From contig NZ_LCZJ02000018.1 of the NCBI RefSeq assembly GCF_001012825.1, positions 824,531 through 888,530 of the forward strand: a DNA stretch of 64,000 nt, given 5' to 3'. The notes beneath the pieces were generated by a model. That model was not told the DNA's origin. It saw nothing but the letters and a program-made list of their open reading frames with translations, and searched no databases. How positions within the stretch are numbered: position 1 is the stretch's first letter; each line of letters opens with the position of its first letter. Source of the stretch: Paenibacillus etheri. Its GTDB lineage: Bacteria; Bacillota; Bacilli; Paenibacillales; Paenibacillaceae. Positions 8,692 through 17,730 of the stretch are shown one piece after another. A program made the translations under genes and the position numbers.

Positions 8692-11259
8692 ATGTCTTTG
8701 AAACTTATCGAGAATATCCACAAAGTCGTTTATCCTCAACTAGAGGAAATGGTGCGGAAGCTGGATGAACGGCTGGAACTCAAGCTGTATGCTATCGTAC
8801 TGCATGAAGACCGTAGCCCTCTAACGACAACAAGGATCAAGCGGGTCTTAACTGGGAAGCGAGGAGAAGATACCAAAGTTATACTAGAGAATCTGAAAGG
8901 ACCAGAGGATGCGCTGACCAAGCTCGGATTGTCTGGTTGGCAGTGGGGCGGCACTGTGGAACAATTGAACGAATATATTCGAAAGACGGTGCACGACAGG
9001 AAGACATCAGCTGAAGTTGCATCTGAGAAATTACTAGTGGATTCTGTAGGGGAAGGCTCACCGGTAAAAGCTGATTCACCGGTTACTCTTGTACATACGA
9101 CAACCAGCATTTTATATCCGAACCGGATGAACTTGACGCTGAAGGGGAAAAAGTTTGAACTGATCTATATTTTGGCGATCGATTACGCCGGTCTGCAAGT
9201 TTGCCGGATGTTCTATGAGTTGCCACAAATATCCTTTTTACGGATGACACTTGATTACTATTTTGACGACTATTACAAAGAGGATAAGAATAATAGGATC
9301 GGTGAGGAACTGGAATCTAAGTATAAAGAGAGTGTATCTGGTTTCTTGCAGCGCATGTCACGCATGTTCTTGGGGAAGATCCAGCAGTATATTAATGATG
9401 GTGGTGGAGAGGAAGCTCAGGTCTTTTCTGGAGTAGAGCGTGAGTCGAACCAGCAATATTATATCAACATGTTGATGGAGAAAATTGAAGGCATCGCCAC
9501 CAGAACGTATGAAGGAGAAAGCCCCTTTGGTTGCATACTGCTTATGAGCCCTAAGCTGTTGAACGAGCGGACCGGACTAGTAAAGTATGCCATTCAATTC
9601 GAAGGTGAGAACGGGATTTCTCTGGATGACGGCCGACGGATTCGCAAATTACTTGAGATGACTAATAACGAACATGATTTGTTCCTGATTGCCGACGAGC
9701 ATATCATCTATGGTATCGGAGAAGTCGATTGGAGCTTGTTGGGGACGGATAGCGTATTTAAGCTTGAATTCAAAGGCTTGTCCCGATACGATCTAATGCT
9801 GATCAGAATGAAAGAAGAGGAACCCACTGACAAGCGAGTAGAGTCGGATGAAGACAAGAAGATTTTCAAAATGACCACCAATCTTCGTATCGTCTCGGAT
9901 AAACTACTTGGAGTCTCTTTTAAGAACCCTGAAATTGGACAGGATAGGTTCGATCTTGATCTATTTAAGCGAATTACATTAGCAACGTTCAAAGATACAA
10001 CCACTCTGGATCAGAAGAATATAGACAAGCTTGGGAAAATGATTAAGGAGGCAACTCAGCAGCAGAGCGGAACCATGGTTGTTATTACAGAACCGGATAC
10101 GGCTAGGGATGAAGTGAGACGATTGAAGAAGCAATCCACCCCTATCCTCAAAACCCAGCTTAACCCTATATTCATAAAGCATTTGACGGCCATTGATGGT
10201 GCCTTATATTGTGATACAGACGCCAACTGCCATGCGATCGGTGTAATTCTGGATGGACTTTCCCAAGAGCATTTGGGCGATGCTAGTCGTGGAGCTAGAT
10301 TCAATTCTGCTTACAAATATTTAGAGAAACTGAGAATAGATAAAGCACCCTGTGTGATTGCCATTATCTCCGAAGATGGAATGGTAAACCTGATTCCTGA
10401 GCCTATTACCGAAAGAACGGTGCGGCAGATTGTCCAGCAATATGTGGATTACATTAAGGAGACTGAGAAAGGTAAAACAACAGAAGACAAAGTGAAGACT
10501 TATGAAGAACGTTTACAGCAGGCACGCGGAGCTGTTGAAATAGATGATGATTATTTTTTTCAGTTAGGTGATGCGTGGTTTGAGCATGAAGATTATTTGA
10601 AATCGGCGGAATATTATCAAGGTGGGATTCAGCAGAACAGTCAGTTACATATTGCTTATCGTAGAAAGTTGATTATGGCTAACTATAAATGCTTCTCCGG
10701 GTTAGCAAGAGAAGAAAGAATCCCGGTTTTAGAAAATATGCTGGACACTTCGAACTCCATTATTGACGACAATGGCACGGTGTTGACGGATGAAGATTAT
10801 AATTTGCGCGGAATTGTCCAGTATAGTTTAGGAGTATATTGCGAGGATCCCAAACAGAAGGATGGATATTTTAAAAGAGCGTTGGAGGACTATACCCAAT
10901 CAATAAACCAGAAAAAATCCAAGAAACAGGTTCTGTACTCTAATCGTGGCGGTCTAAATTTAAAAATGGGTAGGTATGAAGACGCATTAGATGACTTTAT
11001 CAGTGCCGAGCTGGAAAAATCTTCAGACGATTATCTGAATAATATTATTAAATTGGCGGGTAAGAGCTCTGGGCTCTTGATCCATGCGATAACCCGGTAT
11101 TCAGAGGGTAAAGGGGATGATTGGGGAGACAGTGAACTAGGCAAGCAGTTAATGGAACTAGGTGAGCAATGGGCTACAGCGCACCCAGAGGTGGCCGCAG
11201 CTATGGAAGAATTGAAAGGGGATAATAGCCCTCCAAAAGACCCCAATAGTGAAGTTTAG
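8692..11259 (+). CDS. Large protein with divergent diadenylate-cyclase-like (DisA_N) domain and TPR repeats
   Basis: 855 residues with no signal peptide or membrane segment. Residues about 1-150 are mainly helical and variable. Residues 150-430 are an unrecognised alpha/beta region that may be a sensor. Residues about 480-572 resemble the DAC/DisA_N nucleotide-cyclase fold: the DGA motif is at 502-504, a GARFNSA segment at 534-540 sits where c-di-AMP synthases carry GTRHRAA, and IISEDGMVNLIP (558-569) matches the following strand. The arginine of the GTR position is kept (R536), but the next His and Arg are replaced by Phe and Asn. Residues about 615-780 contain three TPR-like helix pairs (QLGDAWFEHEDYLKSAEYY, NRGGLNLKMGRYEDALDDF). 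It stands alone between the DinB-like gene and a terminator. It may make or bind a cyclic nucleotide; catalysis is uncertain. Confidence 0.65.
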   Translation: MSLKLIENIHKVVYPQLEEMVRKLDERLELKLYAIVLHEDRSPLTTTRIKRVLTGKRGEDTKVILENLKGPEDALTKLGLSGWQWGGTVEQLNEYIRKTVHDRKTSAEVASEKLLVDSVGEGSPVKADSPVTLVHTTTSILYPNRMNLTLKGKKFELIYILAIDYAGLQVCRMFYELPQISFLRMTLDYYFDDYYKEDKNNRIGEELESKYKESVSGFLQRMSRMFLGKIQQYINDGGGEEAQVFSGVERESNQQYYINMLMEKIEGIATRTYEGESPFGCILLMSPKLLNERTGLVKYAIQFEGENGISLDDGRRIRKLLEMTNNEHDLFLIADEHIIYGIGEVDWSLLGTDSVFKLEFKGLSRYDLMLIRMKEEEPTDKRVESDEDKKIFKMTTNLRIVSDKLLGVSFKNPEIGQDRFDLDLFKRITLATFKDTTTLDQKNIDKLGKMIKEATQQQSGTMVVITEPDTARDEVRRLKKQSTPILKTQLNPIFIKHLTAIDGALYCDTDANCHAIGVILDGLSQEHLGDASRGARFNSAYKYLEKLRIDKAPCVIAIISEDGMVNLIPEPITERTVRQIVQQYVDYIKETEKGKTTEDKVKTYEERLQQARGAVEIDDDYFFQLGDAWFEHEDYLKSAEYYQGGIQQNSQLHIAYRRKLIMANYKCFSGLAREERIPVLENMLDTSNSIIDDNGTVLTDEDYNLRGIVQYSLGVYCEDPKQKDGYFKRALEDYTQSINQKKSKKQVLYSNRGGLNLKMGRYEDALDDFISAELEKSSDDYLNNIIKLAGKSSGLLIHAITRYSEGKGDDWGDSELGKQLMELGEQWATAHPEVAAAMEELKGDNSPPKDPNSEV

Positions 11260-11303
11260 CAACAGGCTACTAAGATGTAACGTAACAAATAATTTCGAAA
11301 ATG

Positions 11304-11329
11304 GATGTGCTTCACAAAGTACATCTTTT
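11304..11329 (+). terminator. Terminator-like hairpin
   Basis: GATGTGCTT (11304-11312) pairs with AAGTACATC (11317-11325) with one wobble pair, followed by TTTT. Confidence 0.55.
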
Positions 11330-11411
11330 CGCACTCTACCAATATTTTAGCAATGTTTATTGATTCCATCCTTGGTATAATTCGAAGATTATATCCGAGG
11401 AGGATCATCTC

Positions 11412-13019
11412 GTGAACAATAGATTTGGTAGGTTTGCAGTCATAACAATCGTTATAGTGCTTATATCTGGAATATTTATCCAACATATATCAGCTGATAA
11501 TGGGGCGCCTTTTAAGGATATAAATAATAGTTATGCTAAAAATGAAATTATAGATTTATATCACCGTAACATATTAACTGGTACATCGGCGACAAGCTTT
11601 TCACCTACTAAATCGATTACTAGGGCAGAATTCATTACGGTTCTTGACCGTCTGCTAAAGCTTGATAAGGCAGTCAGTCCAGTATCTCCTTATACAGATG
11701 TAGCCCAAAAAGCTTGGTATTACGGCTGGATACAGGCAGCTGTTCAGCTTGAACTGGCAAACGGCACTTCGGCAACTACTTTTGCCCCAGTAAAAGCAGT
11801 TACTAGGCAAGAAGCGGCTATATGGGTGACCAAAGCTTTAATGCAAACGAACCATACTTCTGCTCTAACCTCGTTCGATGATCGAAAGGAAATTGCTAGT
11901 TGGGCAAGGTCAGCTGTTGCTACTGTAAATGATCTTGGTTTAATGAAGGGGGATAATCGCAAGAATTTCCGACCCGCTGATCCTATAACTAGGCAGGAGA
12001 CAGCGGTCCTCATTGACCGGGTGCTGCAAAATGAGAGCTGGGCAGCAGAGCTTGAAGATGAGCCGGAGGATCATATCGTTATTGGCTGGCAATATGCTCA
12101 AACGACGGCACAATACGAGAATACTGTTCTGAAGTCGAACGTCAACACGTTATCTCCACGCTGGTACTATGTAGCGAAATCTGGTGCGGTAACGGATTCA
12201 ACGGATGCTTCGCTAATTACATGGGCAAAGAAGAATAACAAGAAAATATGGGCGATGGTTGGCAATCGATCAGATCAAGAAGCGACCCATCAAATTTTGT
12301 CGAGTGCAACCACAAGGAATACGGCAGTAAATCAATTAGGAGCTTTAGTGAGCAAATATAGATTAGATGGACTAAACATTGATTTTGAAAATGTTGCGGC
12401 AGATGATCGTGCGTATTTGACCTCGTTCATTACATTATTAGCTGAGAAAATGCATGCTCTTAACGCGACGCTGTCGATAGACGTATCTCCCGATCTTGGG
12501 ACAGATTGGACAGATGCTTTTGACTACGCTGCATTAGGTAAGCAAGTGAACTATATGGTGATGATGGGTTATGACGAACATTATGATGGGAGTAAACTTC
12601 CAGGGCCCAATGCTTCTATTCCTTTTGATCAACATGCAGTGGATACAGTACTAAAGGTCGTACCTAGCCATAAGGTTATATTGGCACTGCCTTTATATAA
12701 TCGGGACTGGACGTTGAACCAGAATGGCACGGTTTCATCTTCAAAGTACATCTCGCTTTCGGAGCAAAATCAGATTATTAGTAATAATGGAATGAAGCCC
12801 GTATGGAATGAGTCTTTAGGACAATATGTTGCAAACTATTCGAAGCAGTCCATAAAGCACACGATCTGGATTGAGGATGGCCGATCATTAATAGCCAAAT
12901 ACCATTTAAGCATTAAGACCAATCTAGCTGGGATTGCTTATTGGTATATAGGTGGGGAAAGCGCAGATATATGGCCTAGCTTAAGTAATGCAGAGAAATT
13001 TTACGATTATACGTTTTAA
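11412..13019 (+). CDS. SLH-anchored glycosyl hydrolase family 18 protein
   Basis: 535 residues with a GTG start 9 bases after GAGGAGG. A signal peptide (residues 1-28) is followed by three SLH motifs (about 32-88, 91-145, 153-207), which bind pyruvylated cell-wall polymer. A GH18 catalytic domain spans about 220-535. The chitinase-type motif DGLNIDFE (residues 319-326) supplies the proton donor E326, and YMVMMGYDEHY is the typical following strand. Related Bacillales proteins (YdhD/SleL-like) cleave peptidoglycan or chitin-like N-acetylglucosamine polymers. The likely role is cell-surface wall turnover or spore/cortex lysis; substrate choice is not visible. It is monocistronic. Confidence 0.88.
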   Translation: MNNRFGRFAVITIVIVLISGIFIQHISADNGAPFKDINNSYAKNEIIDLYHRNILTGTSATSFSPTKSITRAEFITVLDRLLKLDKAVSPVSPYTDVAQKAWYYGWIQAAVQLELANGTSATTFAPVKAVTRQEAAIWVTKALMQTNHTSALTSFDDRKEIASWARSAVATVNDLGLMKGDNRKNFRPADPITRQETAVLIDRVLQNESWAAELEDEPEDHIVIGWQYAQTTAQYENTVLKSNVNTLSPRWYYVAKSGAVTDSTDASLITWAKKNNKKIWAMVGNRSDQEATHQILSSATTRNTAVNQLGALVSKYRLDGLNIDFENVAADDRAYLTSFITLLAEKMHALNATLSIDVSPDLGTDWTDAFDYAALGKQVNYMVMMGYDEHYDGSKLPGPNASIPFDQHAVDTVLKVVPSHKVILALPLYNRDWTLNQNGTVSSSKYISLSEQNQIISNNGMKPVWNESLGQYVANYSKQSIKHTIWIEDGRSLIAKYHLSIKTNLAGIAYWYIGGESADIWPSLSNAEKFYDYTF

Positions 13020-13027
13020 AAAGAAAG

Positions 13028-13073
13028 ACTGGATGCTCATAGCTATATTGCTATGTTGCTATCTAGTTTTTTT
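13028..13073 (+). terminator. Imperfect stem-loop terminator
   Basis: ACTGGAT (13028-13034) pairs with ATCTAGT (13061-13067), with inner pairing of ATAGC and GCTAT, followed by seven T residues. Confidence 0.6.
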
Positions 13074-13263
13074 ATTACCCAACACATACACATAAATATA
13101 TATATTCAAGGAATTATAAGTCATAATCATCCATATAAAAGTTACATTATCCCCTAGTATGTAATAATTAATAAATGTTATATTTTTCTTGTGTAACACC
13201 ATTTGATGAATATGAAATCAGGACAGAAACAAAAATTAATTATACATATGGAGGATTCAAAGG

Positions 13264-14556
13264 ATGCCATCAATTACCGAAACATTTCAACTAATAGAAT
13301 CGAAAGAATTTCAAAGAGCATTAGAAAGCCTGTATGGAGATGTTCCGTCTATCATTAACAATCAAAAGCAAAGATATAAAGACTTGGTTCAGGAATATAT
13401 AAATAAATATTCAGAGGGGGATGTATTTCTCTTTAGCTCACCAGGGCGCAGTGAAATTAGTGGCAACCATACAGATCATAATCTGGGTAAAGTTATTGCT
13501 GCCAGTATAAACATGGATTGCATTGGAGCGGCTGCGAAAAATGATCAAAATATTATTCGTATAAAAAGCATTACCTATAACGAAGACTTCATTATTGATT
13601 TAAATTCGAGTGGGAATAGCCTTAACCTTTCAGGTACATATACCTTAGTTAAAGGGATTTTGGACGGTTTTGAACGGTATGGTTACAAATTAGGTGGTTT
13701 CGACGTCTGCATCACAAGTGATGTCATAAGTGCAGCAGGTGTAAGCTCATCAGCTTCTTTTGAGATGTTGATATGCTCGATTATTAATTTCTTTTACAAC
13801 AATAACGAGATGGATGTCGTTACCTGTGCCAAGATAGGTCAATATGCAGAGAATTCAGAATGGAACAAACAATCGGGTTTGCTCGACCAAATTGCTTGCG
13901 GTTATGGGGGGCTAATTTCGATTGATTTTAAAAACATCGAAGCTCCGCTGATCACTACATTAAATTTTTCATCTATTGACAAAGATTATGAGTTATTTAT
14001 TGTTCCCACAGGTGCAAACCATGCAGATTTAAGTGAAGAATACTCCTCAATTCCAACAGAAATGAAGGCTGTTGCCCGAGAGCTTGGGAAAAATGTGCTT
14101 CGCGAATTAGAAAAGCAAGATATATTGGACAACCTGGACAAACTCAGAGAGAGTGTCGGGGACAGAGCTGTATTGAGAGCACTGCATTTCTATGAGGAAA
14201 ACATTCGAGTTGATCAACAAGTAGAAGCTTTGACAGGGGATAATGCAAACAGCTTCATAAAACTCGTAAATGAATCTGGGAACTCATCCTGGAAATGGCT
14301 GCAAAATTGCTATTCTAACACTACTCCTTCTACACAGGGGGTGACACTATATTTGGCATTAACTGAGCTGTTTATCAAGGAGAAGGGGGCAGGAGCTTGC
14401 AGGGTACATGGAGGCGGTTTTGCAGGAGTTATAATGGCTTTATTGCCAAAAGAGTATACGGATTCCTATAAAGCATATATGCTCTCATTTGGTGTTGAGC
14501 AGATTTATCCTGTACGTATTCGTAAGCATGGTGCTATTAATATAAATTTATTATAG
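13264..14556 (+). CDS. Galactokinase-family GHMP kinase
   Basis: 430 residues. The galactokinase signature is present in modified form as SSPGRSEISGNHTDHNLG (near residue 58), where classical enzymes have GRVNLIGEHTDY. The GHMP ATP-binding segment is AAGVSSSASFE (near residue 158), followed by SGLLDQIACGYGG and the C-terminal HGGGFAGVI motif. GHMP kinases of this group phosphorylate galactose or a related sugar at C1. TATGGAGG lies 9 bases before the ATG. No other Leloir genes are adjacent, so the physiological sugar is uncertain. A strong terminator follows. Confidence 0.82.
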   Translation: MPSITETFQLIESKEFQRALESLYGDVPSIINNQKQRYKDLVQEYINKYSEGDVFLFSSPGRSEISGNHTDHNLGKVIAASINMDCIGAAAKNDQNIIRIKSITYNEDFIIDLNSSGNSLNLSGTYTLVKGILDGFERYGYKLGGFDVCITSDVISAAGVSSSASFEMLICSIINFFYNNNEMDVVTCAKIGQYAENSEWNKQSGLLDQIACGYGGLISIDFKNIEAPLITTLNFSSIDKDYELFIVPTGANHADLSEEYSSIPTEMKAVARELGKNVLRELEKQDILDNLDKLRESVGDRAVLRALHFYEENIRVDQQVEALTGDNANSFIKLVNESGNSSWKWLQNCYSNTTPSTQGVTLYLALTELFIKEKGAGACRVHGGGFAGVIMALLPKEYTDSYKAYMLSFGVEQIYPVRIRKHGAININLL

Positions 14557-14565
14557 GCATTTATT

Positions 14566-14616
14566 AGCCGGTTACCAAGTTAGCGTGAATTTAAATAACT
14601 TGGTGCCGACTTTTTT
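14566..14616 (+). terminator. Rho-independent terminator after galactokinase-like gene
   Basis: ACCAAGTTA (14574-14582) pairs perfectly with TAACTTGGT (14596-14604). Outer GCCGG and GCCGAC bases may extend the stem. Six T residues follow. Confidence 0.8.
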
Positions 14617-14674
14617 CTGATTTTTGGTAGGGGTATATTGGAATTGTTAATAAACATGTCCTCCGCTTACTAAG

Positions 14675-15106
14675 TCAATAAGCTCTCTTGTTTCCTTTTT
14701 TGACTAACTCCCAATTTTTTTCTACATTTTTTCTGACTCTCTGCAGCAAGGTAAACATAGTTTCCACTTCATTTTCAGAGAATCCAGATAATGCTACCTT
14801 ATTGGAATAATCGTTTTCTCTTCTTATGAAAGGGAACACAGTATCGCCTTTCTCTGTAGGAAATAGTTTTTTTGTTTTTTTGTTTTGATTGTCTTTTATA
14901 CTTTCAATAAATCCATTTAATTCTAATTTTTTAATTGCTCTTGAAGCTGTTGTTCGATCTACTTTTATCATTTCAGCTAACTTTTCTTGAATTATTCCGG
15001 GGTTTTCACATATTCGCACTAGGTACAAATATTGCCCTTTTGTAAGATCATGCTCTATAAATTCAATATTGCTTATAGAATCTAATGCCCTTGCTATCCA
15101 GTCTTT
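14675..15106 (-). pseudogene. MarR family regulator, 5' end broken
   Basis: Minus-strand reading from 15106 gives a MarR winged helix: RALDSISNIEF, HDLTKGQYLYLVRICENPG, IIQEKLAEMIKVDRTTASRA, then a typical coiled C-terminus ending VKKGNKRAY. The frame is closed upstream by TAA (15109-15107) exactly where the first helix should continue (DIIK, stop, KDWIARALDS). The only in-frame start downstream is a TTG at 15028, which would remove the first helix needed for dimerisation. The HTH core is intact, so the lesion looks recent. It may be translated from TTG as a shortened protein, but a nonsense or fusion-disrupted gene fits better. Confidence 0.65.
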
Positions 15107-15231
15107 TTATTTGATTATATCGCGCGGTAGTCCCCTCGTTATTGAACGGTATTCCAGGTCCATCAACAAACAACTCAATCTGGCCAAAGTCTGCATTTTG
15201 TATACCCTTAATTAAGGTTAGTCATAAAACA
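15063..15231 (-). other. Coding-like remnant overlapping the broken MarR 5' end
   Basis: In another minus-strand frame this stretch reads GIQNADFGQIELFVDG, then PGIPFNNEGTTARYNQIKRL, with no start codon in frame. Just upstream an ATG with GGGAG reads MTNLN and then stops, in a frame offset from the remnant. It looks like the frameshifted 5' part of a small gene fused into the MarR region. I do not recognise the family. Confidence 0.3.
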
Positions 15232-15242
15232 ATACTCCCATA

Positions 15243-15256
15243 AATGTTATAACATT
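15243..15256. promoter_or_regulatory. Perfect 14-bp palindrome, possible MarR-type operator
   Basis: AATGTTATAACATT is fully self-complementary and is flanked by ACTCCC and GGGAGGAGT arms. It lies about 140 bases upstream of the broken MarR frame. MarR regulators commonly bind AT-rich palindromes of this size near their own promoter. The assignment is by position and symmetry only. Confidence 0.35.
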
Positions 15257-15330
15257 GGGAGGAGTACAATAAGTTATCCATTAGGTTTCAGCGCTCTATA
15301 AATCTTGTCTAATAACTTCGTTGAATTAAA

Positions 15331-16047
15331 TCAGTTTCGAGTGACGTATTTTTTGAAGTTTTTTACTTTTACAACTTTAACACTTTGGGATAAAAGCTTC
15401 TTGTCGCTGACGATCCAGGTGTGATCTTTGGAGTTTTTTCTACGAATTGCAGCGAAGTTATACTTATTTCCTGCGTAAATTTTAAAGCCATGAGCTGCGC
15501 AATCAGCACAAAATTTAACGCATTCACCTCTGTTCCGATTTGGAAAAGAAATCTGATCGAACACCTTGCGTTTAATGAGTAGGGTCGCACCCTGAACATT
15601 GGTTACATATTTATTCTCCATTCGGAGGTAACGAAGCAAAAGTAACTTCTTATCATTCAAATACATATAGTGAGCCCGTTTTCCAACGATATCTGCTTTA
15701 GTCTTATGGAGTATTTGCATGCTATCAGTTAAATAGTTGGAAGCGTAGTAATCGTCATCGTCAAATTTAGCAATATAACTATAATTCGCTAATTGCACAC
15801 CAAAATTCAAACAATAACCGAGGGAATGATGTTCCGGTACTTTAAAGACCCACACATTCTTATGTTTTTTTGCAGCAGCTGTATAGTCATCTATCTTCAA
15901 ACTATCATTATTTATGATTACGATAAGCTCTTTAAGCTTAAAATTTTGTCGTCGATAGTTATCAAACAGTGTATTTATACAGTCAGCTCGTTTCGTACAG
16001 GTCAGAATAGATACAGCGGACAAAGTGGAATCTGTAGCCCATTTCAT
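15331..16047 (-). CDS. Family 2 glycosyltransferase (second of a tandem pair)
   Basis: 238 residues with a GT-A fold. The opening strand is VSILTCTKRADC, followed by ELIVIINND, and the metal/nucleotide-sugar motif is KFDDDDYYA (near residue 95). Later elements KRAHYMYLN, ATLLIKRKVFD and IRRKNSKDHTW recur in the neighbouring paralogue. There is no membrane segment, so it acts in the cytoplasm on a nucleotide-sugar donor. Its start overlaps the upstream gene's stop by four bases. In this copy the region after FPNRNRGE reads CVKFCADC where the paralogue has DDLFCSRS, so an acidic pair is lost; activity may differ. The acceptor is unknown, with a spore or surface glycan possible. Confidence 0.8.
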   Translation of the reverse strand: MKWATDSTLSAVSILTCTKRADCINTLFDNYRRQNFKLKELIVIINNDSLKIDDYTAAAKKHKNVWVFKVPEHHSLGYCLNFGVQLANYSYIAKFDDDDYYASNYLTDSMQILHKTKADIVGKRAHYMYLNDKKLLLLRYLRMENKYVTNVQGATLLIKRKVFDQISFPNRNRGECVKFCADCAAHGFKIYAGNKYNFAAIRRKNSKDHTWIVSDKKLLSQSVKVVKVKNFKKYVTRN

Positions 16048-16751
16048 AACTTGATCTTTGGACTGCGTCCAACAAATGCCTTGTAATTTTTAATATTACG
16101 GATGATCTTATGGTTTGCTATTAAAGTGCTATCACTGATGATCCATGTGTGCTTTGAAGAGTTCTTTCTACGGATGGCTATGAAGTTATTCTTACTCGCA
16201 GAATAAACCTTATAACCTCTCTTTCTACTTCTGCTGCAAAAAAGATCATCTTCACCCACGTTTTTATTAGGGAATTTCACATGATCGAATACTTTACGTT
16301 TGAAGACGAGTGTAGCGCCTGGGAGATGGGAAACTGTTCGATGTTCGTCATGTGCAAAACGAAGGATCAAAGTCTTTGAACCACTTAAATACATATAATG
16401 AGCTCGTTTTCCAAGAATATCAGCATTTGTTCTATTTAATGTCTGAATACTTTCTGTCAAATAATGAGGGGCATAATAATCGTCGTCATCAAATTTGGCG
16501 ATGGTATGATATTTGCATTTCGTTACGGCATAGTTTAAGCATGAACCCAGAGTTTGATGTTCTGGCTTACGAAATATCTTTATGTTTTTGTGATTTTTAG
16601 CTAACTGTTGGTAGGGAGATAACGGAATTGTATTGTTATTGATAATAATGATGAGTTCCTTTTGGGCATATCGTTGTCTGTTGTAATTTTGGAGTAGGTT
16701 GTTTAAATAATTTTGACGATTTGTACAGGTAATAATAGAAACACCTTTCAT
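16044..16751 (-). CDS. Family 2 glycosyltransferase (first of a tandem pair)
   Basis: 235 residues. The GT2 opening is MKGVSIITCTNRQNYLNN, the DXD-type motif is KFDDDDYYAPHYL, and NVGEDDLF supplies the likely catalytic acidic residues (GEDD) of inverting GT2 enzymes. A GAGGGG ribosome site precedes the ATG at 16751. It is roughly half identical to the downstream gene by eye, so the pair arose by tandem duplication, and a 4-base overlap suggests coupled translation. Similar short GT2 proteins in Bacillales are linked to exosporium or surface glycosylation; that link is inference. Confidence 0.85.
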   Translation of the reverse strand: MKGVSIITCTNRQNYLNNLLQNYNRQRYAQKELIIIINNNTIPLSPYQQLAKNHKNIKIFRKPEHQTLGSCLNYAVTKCKYHTIAKFDDDDYYAPHYLTESIQTLNRTNADILGKRAHYMYLSGSKTLILRFAHDEHRTVSHLPGATLVFKRKVFDHVKFPNKNVGEDDLFCSRSRKRGYKVYSASKNNFIAIRRKNSSKHTWIISDSTLIANHKIIRNIKNYKAFVGRSPKIKL

Positions 16752-17089
16752 TTAACCAACCCCTCATATGCTTATTTTTAGGAAAAGTCTCATAATACGA
16801 TATGTCCAAGTTAGGATAGAGTAACGGCATATCAACCTCATGGATGCAAAAATGGATTTTTATAGAGAACACAAAACCACAGGCATGACTGTGCTACCGA
16901 GATCTAGCTCATCTTGAAGCAAGGTTATATCTCTCCCTAGTAAAGGTCATTTTCAAAATTCAGGTGAAAAGTAGGAAGACTCAGCACAAATGATCACTAT
17001 TATTGAAATAAGAGACATACTTAGATACAATCTATAGGATATAAACAAGAATCAGTCTGAATAAGAAAGCGATTAGAGGAGGCCATCTC
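16752..17089. other. Intergenic stretch with no recognisable gene
   Basis: AT-rich sequence between the divergent glycosyltransferase pair and the immunity-like cluster. It must carry both promoters, but no convincing sigma-A pair, RNA or repeat was seen beyond the GAGGGG and GAGGAGG ribosome sites at its two ends. Confidence 0.4.
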
Positions 17090-17662
17090 GTGGGTAGATC
17101 ATTCGCAAATTTGCATATCAAGTCGAACAACCTTGAGAAGACTGTCGAAGCATTAAGAGAGCTAAGCGAAGGGCATGCAACAGTATTAGGCAAGCCAAAT
17201 AATGAGGCTCAAGAGTTCAATGTTGTCATGTACGTAAGCAAAAGCAACGAGTACTGGATCAGCGTGCTCCACGATTATTTTGTATGGGGTACGGTGAAGG
17301 AAATCGGCAAAACGCTGTCCCGGCTTATCGAGGAGCCAGTGATGACCACCGGATATATAAATGAGGAAATATTCGAGTTGTCGTTGTTCGAGAATGGAGA
17401 TATTGAGGCCGAAAGAATCTTTTGTGAACAGTGGACGAGGGATGAATATGAACAACTCCGGGAAGAGCGTCTTAACGATGACTACTTGCAGAAAGCGTTG
17501 GATATCCGCAATGAGGATTTTGACGGCTTCATTGGCATTACGAGTCCGGGACAAGCCGTAGATAAGCTGTCAGAACTCATAGGAATGTCTTTATGGTGTG
17601 ATTGGGAGTGGGTCCCGTACGAAGAAACTCTCAGAACACGATTTGCGAAATATGAATTTTGA
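17090..17662 (+). CDS. Hypothetical cytoplasmic protein, first gene of immunity-like cluster
   Basis: 190 residues, acidic, without signal peptide or membrane segment. GTG start 8 bases after GAGGAGG. The order of short strands (FNVVMYVSKSNEYWISVLHD) and helices, and the tryptophan-rich end (LWCDWEWVPYEE), are typical of small immunity-type proteins, but I do not recognise the family. It is followed on the same strand by seven or more similar small genes, including two SUKH and one DUF4303 protein. A role as a cytoplasmic antitoxin or immunity protein is inference from context. Confidence 0.55.
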   Translation: MGRSFANLHIKSNNLEKTVEALRELSEGHATVLGKPNNEAQEFNVVMYVSKSNEYWISVLHDYFVWGTVKEIGKTLSRLIEEPVMTTGYINEEIFELSLFENGDIEAERIFCEQWTRDEYEQLREERLNDDYLQKALDIRNEDFDGFIGITSPGQAVDKLSELIGMSLWCDWEWVPYEETLRTRFAKYEF

Positions 17663-17730
17663 AAATATTTGAGCAAATGGCTAAGGTCATCTGAGATGAC
17701 ACTTTAGAACATGGCGGTGAGAGAAAAGAA

